From contig JAZDHB010000114.1 in the NCBI GenBank assembly GCA_043806415.1, positions 1 through 7,991 of the forward strand: a DNA stretch of 7,991 nt. Direction: 5' to 3'. The DNA is from CAIXYX01 sp043806415. GTDB taxonomy: Archaea; Micrarchaeota; Micrarchaeia; Anstonellales; Anstonellaceae. The position numbers and the translations under genes were made by a program. This document shows, piece after piece, positions 1 to 5,601 of this stretch (positions are counted from its first letter, which is position 1; every line of letters starts with the position of its first letter). The notes below the pieces were generated by a model. It was given only the letters and a program-made list of their open reading frames with translations. It searched no databases and was not told where the DNA came from.

Positions 1-99
1 CCCCTGCTTGATTTTCATGTTCCGCCTCACGGCTTCCGGGATGACAATCTGGCCGCGGGAAGAGACAGTAATGGTTTCAATCGTTTCGGATATATTCAT
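1..99 (-). CDS. AbrB/MazE/SpoVT-family DNA-binding protein, N-terminal part (runs off left edge)
   Basis: Only the first 33 codons lie in the window. They read into a swapped-hairpin AbrB DNA-binding domain: residues 9-22 (TITVSSRGQIVIPE) carry the hallmark S-x-R/K-G-Q-I-x-I-P core, followed by the VRR helix and K-I-K-Q-G. Such domains act as dimeric DNA-binding modules in small transcription regulators and in VapB/MazE-type antitoxins. The cut makes it impossible to tell which this is; a toxin gene just beyond the left edge would point to an antitoxin. I chose ATG at 99 because GGTGA lies 5 nt upstream on the minus strand. An in-frame ATG at 111 would add MVSK. The family call is firm; the function is open. 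Confidence 0.85.
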   Translation of the reverse strand, partial: MNISETIETITVSSRGQIVIPEAVRRNMKIKQG

Positions 100-125
100 C
101 TTACTCACCATATATAAGTAAGATT

Positions 126-138
126 GAACTTATTATTA
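126..138 (-). promoter_or_regulatory. Candidate TATA box for the AbrB gene
   Basis: On the minus strand an A/T-rich element (ATTAATAATAAG) lies about 25-35 nt upstream of the two possible starts at 111 and 99, the distance expected for an archaeal TATA box with a leaderless or very short leader. A second A/T element (CTTATATA) overlaps the upstream ATG and is too close to the start to serve. The surroundings are also A/T-rich, so this is a modest call. Confidence 0.4.
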
Positions 139-227
139 ATCCTTTCGCCCACTTCCGCCAAATCCTTTGCGGGAATTTAGCGTATGACGTTAGCGGGGAA
201 GTCGCCTTTTAAACTAGGGAAAGGGCG

Positions 228-236
228 GGTTTCCGC
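228..236 (+). repeat. Target-site duplication, left copy
   Basis: GGTTTCCGC at this site is repeated exactly at 1334-1342, directly outside the two inverted-repeat ends of the insertion sequence. The exact boundary is slightly ambiguous because the C at 236 and its partner at 1334 could belong to the inverted repeat instead, which would give a 7-bp duplication (GTTTCCG). Confidence 0.85.
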
Positions 237-252
237 TGCTTTGGTTCCTAAC
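237..252 (+). repeat. IS left terminal inverted repeat
   Basis: TGCTTTGGTTCCTAAC matches the reverse complement of 1318-1333 at 15 of 16 positions; the one difference is T in place of C at position 249. The match stops after this point. Confidence 0.9.
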
Positions 253-345
253 CCCTAGGCTAGGCCATAAGGAATAAGTGGGCCCACTCCCTCCTCTCAA
301 TGGAGCCCACGCATTGACCACGCCTGGCTCCAGAGGCGGATTGGC

Positions 346-1287
346 ATGAAGAGGGACTGGGCCAGCTATGAGAAGCAGCTAAAAGCCAAAAAAAGGCAGC
401 GGGTGGATTTCTTCTTCCGACTGCCCGACCCCGGGCAGCTTGCGTCGGAATTGTTGAAGATGAATCTGGGCAAGAATGGCCGGCCCTTTTGCCTGCCTTG
501 CTCCATCATCCATTTCTCCAGCTTCTTCAAGTGCATGTTCCACCCCGATGACCGGACTCTGGCCATATTCATCAGCCGGCTGCTGGGCCGCATCATGGGC
601 AGCGCCCATGAGTTCACCCATTCTGCGTTTGTCAAGAGAAGATTGGGCGAAGACCTTGACTTCCCTTCCAGAATCACCAGAGAGAACCTCCAGGGAAAGC
701 GGCTCTATTTTGACGGCGTATGCATGAAGTTTGGAAGAGGCGGCTACTACCGCAGCAAGGCCTATGATACGCCCGTCAAATACCTTCGCATTGGGGTGTT
801 CACAGATGAGCTGGGGCAGTGCCTGGATTTCTGCATCGGGGACGAGCACGATGCGGAAATCGGCATGATCAGGGAGAAGATGTCCCTGATAACCACGAGC
901 GGAGCGGAAGCCTTTGTCTGCGACGGCATTGGTGCGGCCATTGATGTGGTGGTGGACCTGACGTTGGCCGGCATCCGACCCGTCATCCGGGCCTCTGACC
1001 AAGTCAAGGCCGCCCACAAAGACAAGCCTCCGCCACATGTGTGCGCCAAGGAGAAGAAAGCGGATGAGCTGATCTGGGATAGGTTCGTCAATGAACAGCA
1101 GGATTACCAGAAATGGCGCAAGGAGAGCAAGTATTCCATGAGATGGCCCTATTCGGAGGGTTACTTCTCCTCACTGAAGCGGGCTTCTGGGGAAACAATC
1201 ATGAGCCGCTGCCCAAAAGGTATCCATGACGAGGTGTGCCTCAAGTTCATGCTTCAGGAGGGCCGGCTTCCGGCCCTCTGGGGTTGA
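346..1287 (+). CDS. DDE transposase of the insertion sequence (IS4/IS5-like)
   Basis: This 313-aa protein would cut and rejoin the ends of its own element. The catalytic acidic residues can be placed from context: Asp123 in YFDG after a beta strand, Asp193 in FVCDG, and Glu271 in PYSEGYFSSLK, spaced about 70 and 78 residues apart. Around the Glu the pattern Y263-x2-R266-x4-E271-x6-K278 is close to the YREK signature of IS4-type transposases (usually Y-2-R-3-E-6-K). The N-terminal 110 residues hold the basic K/R-rich start and a helical region likely to bind the repeats. The reading frame is complete, with no frameshift or internal stop. ATG at 346 is the first start after an in-frame stop at 268-270. 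Base composition is less GC-rich than the host genes, consistent with transfer. The transposase call is firm; the subgroup is not. Confidence 0.88.
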   Translation: MKRDWASYEKQLKAKKRQRVDFFFRLPDPGQLASELLKMNLGKNGRPFCLPCSIIHFSSFFKCMFHPDDRTLAIFISRLLGRIMGSAHEFTHSAFVKRRLGEDLDFPSRITRENLQGKRLYFDGVCMKFGRGGYYRSKAYDTPVKYLRIGVFTDELGQCLDFCIGDEHDAEIGMIREKMSLITTSGAEAFVCDGIGAAIDVVVDLTLAGIRPVIRASDQVKAAHKDKPPPHVCAKEKKADELIWDRFVNEQQDYQKWRKESKYSMRWPYSEGYFSSLKRASGETIMSRCPKGIHDEVCLKFMLQEGRLPALWG

Positions 1288-1317
1288 AAAAACGAGCTAT
1301 TGGTTTTCAGGTGGATA

Positions 1318-1333
1318 GTTGGGAACCAAAGCA
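1318..1333 (-). repeat. IS right terminal inverted repeat
   Basis: On the minus strand this reads TGCTTTGGTTCCCAAC, matching the left end with one mismatch. It lies 30 nt after the transposase stop codon. Confidence 0.9.
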
Positions 1334-1342
1334 GGTTTCCGC
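1334..1342 (+). repeat. Target-site duplication, right copy
   Basis: GGTTTCCGC directly follows the right inverted repeat and equals 228-236. Removing 237-1342 would restore the presumed empty site, joining GGTTTCCGC to the TCGATTTCGCC sequence that follows. Confidence 0.85.
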
Positions 1343-1363
1343 TCGATTTCGCCGGGGAAGCGC

Positions 1364-1375
1364 AAAAGTATATAG
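1364..1375 (+). promoter_or_regulatory. TATA box with purine-rich BRE-like flank for the gene at 1409
   Basis: AAAAGTATATAG is a good archaeal TATA box preceded by an A-rich BRE-like stretch (GCAAAA). Transcription would start near 1397-1399, giving a leader of about ten bases that just includes the AGGTGAT ribosome binding site. It lies only 30 bp from the IS right end, so the core promoter survived insertion while anything further upstream was displaced. Confidence 0.65.
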
Positions 1376-1408
1376 GTGTTCGGACATACATTATAACAGG
1401 TGATGGGA

Positions 1409-1741
1409 ATGAGCTTCAACCTGCAAACAATGATGCCAGAGGCAAGAAATGCGCGGGAGCGGAACGTCTGGAAAAAGAACGACTGCCTGGTCATGACCGG
1501 AAGTTCGTCCACGGCCAGGATTCTGAAAGGCTTTAATCCGACGCGCGAAGGGCTGAAAGGCGCCATCGCGTTGGCTTCGGAGAAGAACGCCCGGATCTAC
1601 GTATGCACGCCGTTAAACTCCGACTTGAACTCGAACTTGGGGAGCGAAAAAAAACCAGGTCTGCGCGGGACCTATGTCTGGGTGTTCGTTCCGCAGGATG
1701 AAACATTCCGGGACATCGGCTATGCGCCGGGCGAACTTTGA
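1409..1741 (+). CDS. Small protein of unknown function (110 aa)
   Basis: I do not recognise this protein. I chose ATG at 1409 because AGGTGAT (1398-1404) lies a few bases upstream; GTG at 1400 and ATG at 1403 are in frame and would add MMG. The chain is soluble-looking, with no signal peptide or membrane segment. A beta-like DCLVMTGSSS near residue 25 is followed by a helix (REGLKGAIALASEKNA), then strands RIYVCTPLN and GTYVWVFVPQD, so a small alpha/beta fold is likely. It has its own TATA box upstream and ends 55 bp before the pilin-like gene, which has a separate promoter, so the two may not be co-transcribed. It is somewhat less GC-rich than the housekeeping genes. The promoter and ribosome binding site support it as a real gene; no function can be assigned. 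Confidence 0.6.
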   Translation: MSFNLQTMMPEARNARERNVWKKNDCLVMTGSSSTARILKGFNPTREGLKGAIALASEKNARIYVCTPLNSDLNSNLGSEKKPGLRGTYVWVFVPQDETFRDIGYAPGEL

Positions 1742-1767
1742 GCTGCCCGTTCTCGCCGCCGCAATCC

Positions 1768-1775
1768 TTTTAATA
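1768..1775 (+). promoter_or_regulatory. TATA box of the pilin-like gene (leaderless)
   Basis: TTTTAATA is centred about 25 nt before ATG 1797, the distance at which archaeal polymerase starts. There is no ribosome binding site before the gene, so the transcript is probably leaderless. The element lies in the short gap after the preceding stop codon. Confidence 0.6.
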
Positions 1776-1796
1776 GGCCGCCGGCCTCATATGCCC

Positions 1797-2219
1797 ATGA
1801 GAGCGCAGTCCTCGGCCGAATTCATGATCGCAATCGCCATCATGGGCATCGCCCTGGTCCCGATCATGACGGCCATGCAGTGGAACGCCCAAAGCTCGCC
1901 CGAGAACATGATGCTGGCCAAGGCCTCTTTCTCCGCCGACCGGTTGCGCTCGGTGGTGGATTCGGTGGGCAGCCTGGGGCCCGGGGCGGAGCTGACCGCG
2001 CAGGTGGAGATGCCGCAGGTGGAGAGCATCAGCGCACAGGGGCGGGAAATCAGCATCAAGCTAGATACGTCGTTCGGGCCGGTGGACATCGTGCAGCCCA
2101 CGCGCTTCAACGTCACGACCACCGGCTTTGAGCGCATCCACGCGGAAGGGCGGTACGTCATCGACGTGAAAGCCGGCACCGGGGCGGATGATCCGAACGT
2201 GAAGCTGGCCTTGAGATAG
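1797..2219 (+). CDS. Class III signal peptide protein, type IV pilin-like (140 aa)
   Basis: The N-terminus reads MRAQSSAEFMIAIAIMGIAL: a short basic head, then the Q-S-S-A-E-F motif of archaeal class III signal peptides, directly followed by a hydrophobic helix to about residue 26. In this family a prepilin peptidase (EppA or PibD type) cuts just before the Gln, and the hydrophobic helix becomes the pilus core or a membrane anchor. The rest (about 115 residues) is a polar, strand-rich outer domain with no cysteines and no recognisable enzyme motif. I chose ATG 1797 because the TATA box distance fits a leaderless start and it gives the short basic head usual for the family; ATG 1791 would add MP. 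No pilus ATPase or prepilin peptidase gene is in the window, so this is an orphan minor pilin or a surface protein using the same route. It converges on pyrC. Confidence 0.8.
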   Translation: MRAQSSAEFMIAIAIMGIALVPIMTAMQWNAQSSPENMMLAKASFSADRLRSVVDSVGSLGPGAELTAQVEMPQVESISAQGREISIKLDTSFGPVDIVQPTRFNVTTTGFERIHAEGRYVIDVKAGTGADDPNVKLALR

Positions 2220-2262
2220 AACAGGGTTGGAAAACAAAGGAGAAGAATAAATTGAAAAGTAA

Positions 2263-2304
2263 CGGGCGCTCGGGCGCCCGTCGAGATTTGTCTCGAATTT
2301 TTTT
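2263..2304. terminator. Tandem-hairpin bidirectional terminator
   Basis: Two hairpins lie back to back. CGGGCGC-TCGG-GCGCCCG (2263-2280) is a 7-bp stem with a tetraloop, and TCGAGA-TTTG-TCTCGA (2281-2296) is a 6-bp stem. A run of seven T (2298-2304) follows on the plus strand. On the minus strand the sequence beyond the hairpins (2262 down to about 2230) is also T-rich. The site lies between the convergent pilin-like and pyrC genes and would end both transcripts. Archaeal termination needs mainly the T tracts; the hairpins may stabilise the 3' ends. Confidence 0.7.
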
Positions 2305-2347
2305 ATCGGCTTTTATTTTGGCTTTTCGTTTTTCCGGCTCCTGATTT

Positions 2348-3685
2348 TCAGATCTGCCGCTCCTTGGCATGCCTTCTCAAATCCAGCCTTGTCTGCCCCA
2401 CCGAATCCGTGCGCTGCAACGGCTTGCCGAAGCCGGGCTTGACCAGCACGTCGTTGTCCCATACCACCTGCTCGCCGCGCAGGAACACGCCCAAAATCTT
2501 GCCGCGCAGGCGCCAGCCCTCGTAGGGAGACCAGCCGGCCTTCGAGCGCAGGTCGGCCAGCGCCACGGTCCAGCTGTCAGCGGGGTTGAAGATCACCAGG
2601 TCCGCGTCGTTGCCGACGACGATGCGCCCTTTTCGGTGCAGGGTGAAGGCGTCGGCGGGGCCGGTGCAGGCCATGCGCACCGCCTCTTCGATCTTGAGCT
2701 TGCCGCCCACCACGGCGTGAAGGAGCAGGGGGAACATGGTCTGCACGCCGGGAAACCCGGGCGCGCCGCCCTTTTTCTCGTCGGGGAGGTGAGGCGCATG
2801 GTCGGAGGAGATCAGGTCCACCTTCTTTAGGACCTTCCATAATTTGGCCACTTCGCGGCGCGAGCGCAAGGGGGGGTTGACCCGGCCGTTCTCGCCCAGG
2901 CGGGGCAGGTCCTCGATGGAGAGGAAAAGATGATGGGGGGCCACTTCGAGGGTGACGGGGGGCAGGTCCTTGCGGCCTGCGGCCGATTTGGCCGCATTAA
3001 CTTCCGCGGCGCTGGTGAGGTGGCAGAAATGCACGCGCCGGCGGTATTTGCGGGTCATGGCGGCGACCTTGCGCACGGCGCTCAAGGCCACGTCGATGGA
3101 ATTGATCTCCTCGTGCGTCTTGCCCTTGAGCTTGAGGGCGCGCGACTCGGCCATCAGGGCGTCCTCGCAGTGCACGCACAGCGGCTTGCACGGATCGTAG
3201 CTGGAGAAATGGCGCTCGAGCGCCGGGCCTATCAGGGTGAGCGGGGATTTCGTCTCGCTTAAGAACGCCTTGACGGACGGGGGCTGGAGCCGGCGGATCA
3301 GCTCGTCGTTGTCGGCGCTCGCGCCGAAATGGAACCCGAAATCGGCCACGCTCTTGGTGGAGGCGAGGCGCTCCTTCTGGGTGAGCGCGCCCACCGTGGT
3401 GGTGGGCGGGTTGCGGTAGCAGGGCATGTCCAGGAACGAGGTGACCCCTCCCATGAGCGCGGCCATCGAGCCGGTGGTGAAATCCTCCTTCTGGGGCGCC
3501 TCCGGCTCGCGCATGTGCACGTGCGCGTCGATCGCGGCCGGCAGGACGAACCAGTCGCCGGCGTCGAGGGCCGAGTCGGCCATGAACGTGTAGGAGTGGA
3601 TGCCCCCGATCTTCCCGGAGTGGATGGAGATGCAGGCGGGGCGCAGTTTCCCGTCGATGAATACGCGCCTGGAACGGATGAACAT
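2348..3685 (-). CDS. pyrC: Dihydroorotase
   Basis: This 445-aa amidohydrolase cyclises carbamoyl-aspartate to dihydroorotate, the third step of pyrimidine synthesis, in the cytoplasm. The zinc-site residues are all visible: the D-A-H-V-H-M-R-E-P motif with His55 and His57, Lys139 in V-K-A-F-L-S-E-T (the position of the carboxylated lysine in CAD-type enzymes), His172 in VHCED, His222 in HFCHLTSA, and Asp295 in SDHAPH. NGRVNPPLR (266-274) matches the substrate-binding loop. Presence of the bridging Lys indicates a two-metal enzyme. The length is at the long end of the family, with a basic C-terminal tail of about 40 residues after the last strand. GAGGTCGAT sits just before the ATG. It is the last gene of the pyrD-pyrK-pyrC operon, starting 27 nt after pyrK. 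Hydantoinase or allantoinase is less likely given these neighbours. Confidence 0.95.
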   Translation of the reverse strand: MFIRSRRVFIDGKLRPACISIHSGKIGGIHSYTFMADSALDAGDWFVLPAAIDAHVHMREPEAPQKEDFTTGSMAALMGGVTSFLDMPCYRNPPTTTVGALTQKERLASTKSVADFGFHFGASADNDELIRRLQPPSVKAFLSETKSPLTLIGPALERHFSSYDPCKPLCVHCEDALMAESRALKLKGKTHEEINSIDVALSAVRKVAAMTRKYRRRVHFCHLTSAAEVNAAKSAAGRKDLPPVTLEVAPHHLFLSIEDLPRLGENGRVNPPLRSRREVAKLWKVLKKVDLISSDHAPHLPDEKKGGAPGFPGVQTMFPLLLHAVVGGKLKIEEAVRMACTGPADAFTLHRKGRIVVGNDADLVIFNPADSWTVALADLRSKAGWSPYEGWRLRGKILGVFLRGEQVVWDNDVLVKPGFGKPLQRTDSVGQTRLDLRRHAKERQI

Positions 3686-3712
3686 AGGATCGACCTCGAA
3701 TCATGAATAGGA

Positions 3713-4486
3713 TCAGTATTTGATTCTCCTTCCGGCCTTGTCGACGTGATAGGCGCCGAACGCGGGATTCGCCAATGCGTCTTTGCCGTCGATGGTCGGG
3801 CCGTCGATGCACGAGAGCCAGCCCCCCATGGCGCAATGGCCGCACACGCCGAACCCGCATTTCATGTAGCGCTCGACGGAAAGCTGCGAGCGCACGCCGT
3901 GCTTTAGGCAGCATTCGGCCACGGCCTTCATCATCTTCTCCGGCCCGCATGAATAGACGCAGTCGAATTTTTTCTTCTTGTCCGAGAGCAGGGGTTCGAG
4001 CGCCGTGATGACATTCCCTTTCGCACCGGCCGAACCGTCGTCGGTGGTGACGTGGTTCTTCCCGGGCGCGCTCTTCATGAGAAGCGCCTTGCTGCGCGCG
4101 CCGTTGACGGATTCGACCTGGATGCCGGATTCGATGCCGAGGCGGGCCAAGAAGCGCAGGGGCGCGAAGCCGTAGCCGCCGCCCACCAAGAGCCACCTCT
4201 TGCCGTGAGGCTCGTAGGGCCTGCCGAACGGGCCGCGCACGAAGAGTTCGTCGCCGGCTTTGAGGTCCGCCATCTTCTCGGAGCAGGGGCCGGCGCGCGC
4301 GATGGCCAGTTGCAGCGAGGGTTTTATTTCGGCGATTGACATCGGCTTCTCGTCGGCGAATGAGGGGAGCCAGGCCATGACGAACTGGCCAGGCTTGGCG
4401 TCCGGCATCCGGGCGTCGAGCGTGAGGAGCGAGACCTTCTCGTTCTCCTCCTGGGTTTTCTTCACCTCTGCGCGAATGGGAAACAT
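3713..4486 (-). CDS. pyrK: Dihydroorotate dehydrogenase electron transfer subunit
   Basis: This 257-aa protein carries electrons from the FMN of PyrD to NAD+ and forms the class 1B dihydroorotate dehydrogenase with it. The order is typical: an N-terminal FAD-binding barrel with K-P-M-S-I at 47-51 in place of the usual R-P-x-S, an NAD-binding fold opening with GGGYGFAPL (102-110) and closing with YSCGPEKMM (178-186), and a C-terminal 2Fe-2S site. The cluster ligands are Cys210, Cys215, Cys218 and Cys226 (C-x4-C-x2-C-x7-C), with a last spacer shorter than I recall for bacterial PyrK (about 14 residues in Lactococcus). GGTGGAT precedes the ATG. It sits 39 nt after pyrD and 27 nt before pyrC, so the three genes are surely co-transcribed. 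Other members of the ferredoxin-reductase-like family are possible in isolation, but not with these neighbours. Confidence 0.94.
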   Translation of the reverse strand: MFPIRAEVKKTQEENEKVSLLTLDARMPDAKPGQFVMAWLPSFADEKPMSIAEIKPSLQLAIARAGPCSEKMADLKAGDELFVRGPFGRPYEPHGKRWLLVGGGYGFAPLRFLARLGIESGIQVESVNGARSKALLMKSAPGKNHVTTDDGSAGAKGNVITALEPLLSDKKKKFDCVYSCGPEKMMKAVAECCLKHGVRSQLSVERYMKCGFGVCGHCAMGGWLSCIDGPTIDGKDALANPAFGAYHVDKAGRRIKY

Positions 4487-4525
4487 CGATCCACCAGGTT
4501 TTCATCCGGCTCTTGCGGGCCTCGT

Positions 4526-5446
4526 TCAGTCCGCGAGCTTGATCTGCGAGATCTTATCTAAGCCTTCCTCTTGCATGTATTTGGCAAGCTCCGCCTTGAT
4601 CTGCTCGAACGCGTTCTTGCGGTAGCAGACGGCCGAGCCCACCGACACGGCCGTGGCGCCAGCCATGAGCATGCGTGCCGCGTCCTCGCCATAGGTGACG
4701 CCGCCCCCGCCGATGATGGGGAGGGTGGGGCAGGCTTTGCGGATGTCCGAGACGCATCTCAGGGCGACGGGCAGGATGGCCGGCCCGGAGAGGCCGCCGT
4801 AGGCGTTGTGCAGCACCGCGCGCTTGGCGCGCACGTCGATCCACAGGCCCGGCACCGTGTTGATGGCGCTGATGCCGTCCGCGCCGCACTGCTGGCAGGC
4901 GGAGGCGATGGAGCCGATGTCGGGCACGTTGGGCGCGAGCTTGACGAACACGGGAATGGAGATGGAGGAGGCGCGCAGCTTGGATTTCACGGCGCTCGTG
5001 ACGGCCGCCGCGGACTCGCAGGTCGAGGAGAACATCTCGCCCTCGTTATGCACGTTGGGGCAGGAGATGTCCAGCTCGATGAGGGCCGGCTGGGCGGCAC
5101 AGATTTTCTCGGCCACGAGGGCGAAGTCGTCCGCGCTGTTCGCGTAGACCGACGCGATGACCGGCACGCCGGCCTCCTTGACCGCCTTCTTTATCTCGGG
5201 AATCTCCTCCTTCACGCCCGGGTTGGAGAGGCCGATGGCGTTGAGCATGAGTTCCCCCTGCATGATGGCGGTGGGGTTGGCATGGCCCTCGCGGGGAAGA
5301 AGGGAGCAGGATTTCGAGGTCACGGCGCCGGCGCCCTCGCGCGCGGCCCGGATGAGGAGGTCGGCATTGTTGCCCCGGATGCCCGAGGCGAGCACCAGCG
5401 GGTTGGCCAGCCGGATTTTCCCTAATGAGATGGATAGATCGACCAT
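4526..5446 (-). CDS. pyrD: Dihydroorotate dehydrogenase, class 1B catalytic subunit
   Basis: This FMN enzyme of 306 aa oxidises dihydroorotate to orotate. The TIM-barrel markers are present: the N-terminal strand ending L-A-N-P-L-V-L-A-S-G, Lys45 in TSKS, NAIGLSNPG (residues 69-77), the catalytic Cys129 in DISCPNV, Lys169 in VKLAPN, and the phosphate-binding I-G-G-G-G-V near 245-250. Cys rather than Ser as the base, together with the adjacent pyrK, places it in class 1B (NAD-linked), not the quinone-linked class 2. I chose ATG 5446 because GAGG lies 6 nt upstream and family members begin about here; ATG 5458, in frame, would add MRNA and lacks a ribosome binding site. It is the first gene of the pyr operon and is transcribed away from ftsZ. 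Confidence 0.95.
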   Translation of the reverse strand: MVDLSISLGKIRLANPLVLASGIRGNNADLLIRAAREGAGAVTSKSCSLLPREGHANPTAIMQGELMLNAIGLSNPGVKEEIPEIKKAVKEAGVPVIASVYANSADDFALVAEKICAAQPALIELDISCPNVHNEGEMFSSTCESAAAVTSAVKSKLRASSISIPVFVKLAPNVPDIGSIASACQQCGADGISAINTVPGLWIDVRAKRAVLHNAYGGLSGPAILPVALRCVSDIRKACPTLPIIGGGGVTYGEDAARMLMAGATAVSVGSAVCYRKNAFEQIKAELAKYMQEEGLDKISQIKLAD

Positions 5447-5489
5447 GGCGTTCCTCATTTTGGCTTGTGCGAAAATGATTTCGCGAAGG

Positions 5490-5503
5490 ATGTTTTTATA
5501 CCC
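5490..5503 (-). promoter_or_regulatory. TATA box of the pyrDKC operon
   Basis: On the minus strand GGGTATAAAAACA is a strong archaeal TATA element. Transcription would start near 5470, leaving a leader of about 25 nt to pyrD. It shares the short divergent gap with the ftsZ promoter. Confidence 0.65.
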
Positions 5504-5526
5504 GCCGACGGATGCGCACGTCAGGG

Positions 5527-5536
5527 TTATAAATAT
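5527..5536 (+). promoter_or_regulatory. TATA box of the ftsZ-secE-spt5 operon
   Basis: TTATAAATAT is a near-consensus archaeal TATA box. It predicts a start near 5558 and a leader of about 45 nt carrying the GAGGTG ribosome binding site. A second A/T element (CTAAAATACA, around 5554-5563) could give a start nearer 5587. The centres of the two divergent TATA boxes are about 35 bp apart. Confidence 0.6.
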
Positions 5537-5590
5537 TCGCGGCTAAATAGAAGTCTAAAATACACCCCTTACGGTAGAGTAGGCGGCTTC

Positions 5591-5596
5591 GAGGTG
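5591..5596 (+). promoter_or_regulatory. Ribosome binding site fixing the ftsZ TTG start
   Basis: GAGGTG lies 5 nt before TTG 5602. No ATG or GTG in the frame nearby has an equivalent site, so this decides an otherwise unusual start codon. The same GGTG core precedes several other genes in the window. Confidence 0.75.
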
Positions 5597-5601
5597 CTGA
5601 T

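Larger units (their letters stand above)
237..1333 (+). mobile_element. Complete insertion sequence, IS4/IS5-like DDE type, about 1097 bp
   Basis: The element is bounded by 16-bp terminal inverted repeats, TGCTTTGGTTCCTAAC on the left (237-252) and its complement at 1318-1333 with one mismatch. Outside these are exact 9-bp direct repeats (GGTTTCCGC). It holds a single transposase gene in the plus orientation with an intact DDE triad. The intact gene and the unmutated target duplication suggest a recent and possibly still active insertion. It sits between the AbrB gene (minus) and the small gene at 1409 (plus), so it split their shared upstream region without breaking a visible reading frame. 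The 93-nt leader between the left repeat and the gene contains a GTGGGCCCAC palindrome (278-287) of unknown role. The family is inferred from the transposase motifs; a database search would fix the subgroup. Confidence 0.9.

Noticed and set aside
177..195. TTAGCG direct repeat (177-182 and 190-195) upstream of the AbrB gene as an operator
   Set aside because: Only two six-base copies in an otherwise unremarkable stretch; this can occur by chance and has no supporting symmetry.
379..1038. 219-aa minus-strand frame inside the IS
   Set aside because: It is antisense to the transposase, with no expression signals and no recognisable domain.
1297..1566. 89-aa minus-strand frame crossing the IS right end
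   Set aside because: It spans the IS boundary, the target duplication and the TATA box of the 1409 gene, so it would be a chance frame created by the insertion.
2997..4505. 502-aa open frame on the minus strand across pyrK and pyrC
   Set aside because: It is off-frame from two genes with complete catalytic motifs and is an arginine-rich translation typical of GC-rich shadow frames.
4571..5425. 284-aa plus-strand frame opposite pyrD
   Set aside because: It is antisense to a fully motif-supported PyrD, rich in G/A/H/R, with no promoter or ribosome binding site.
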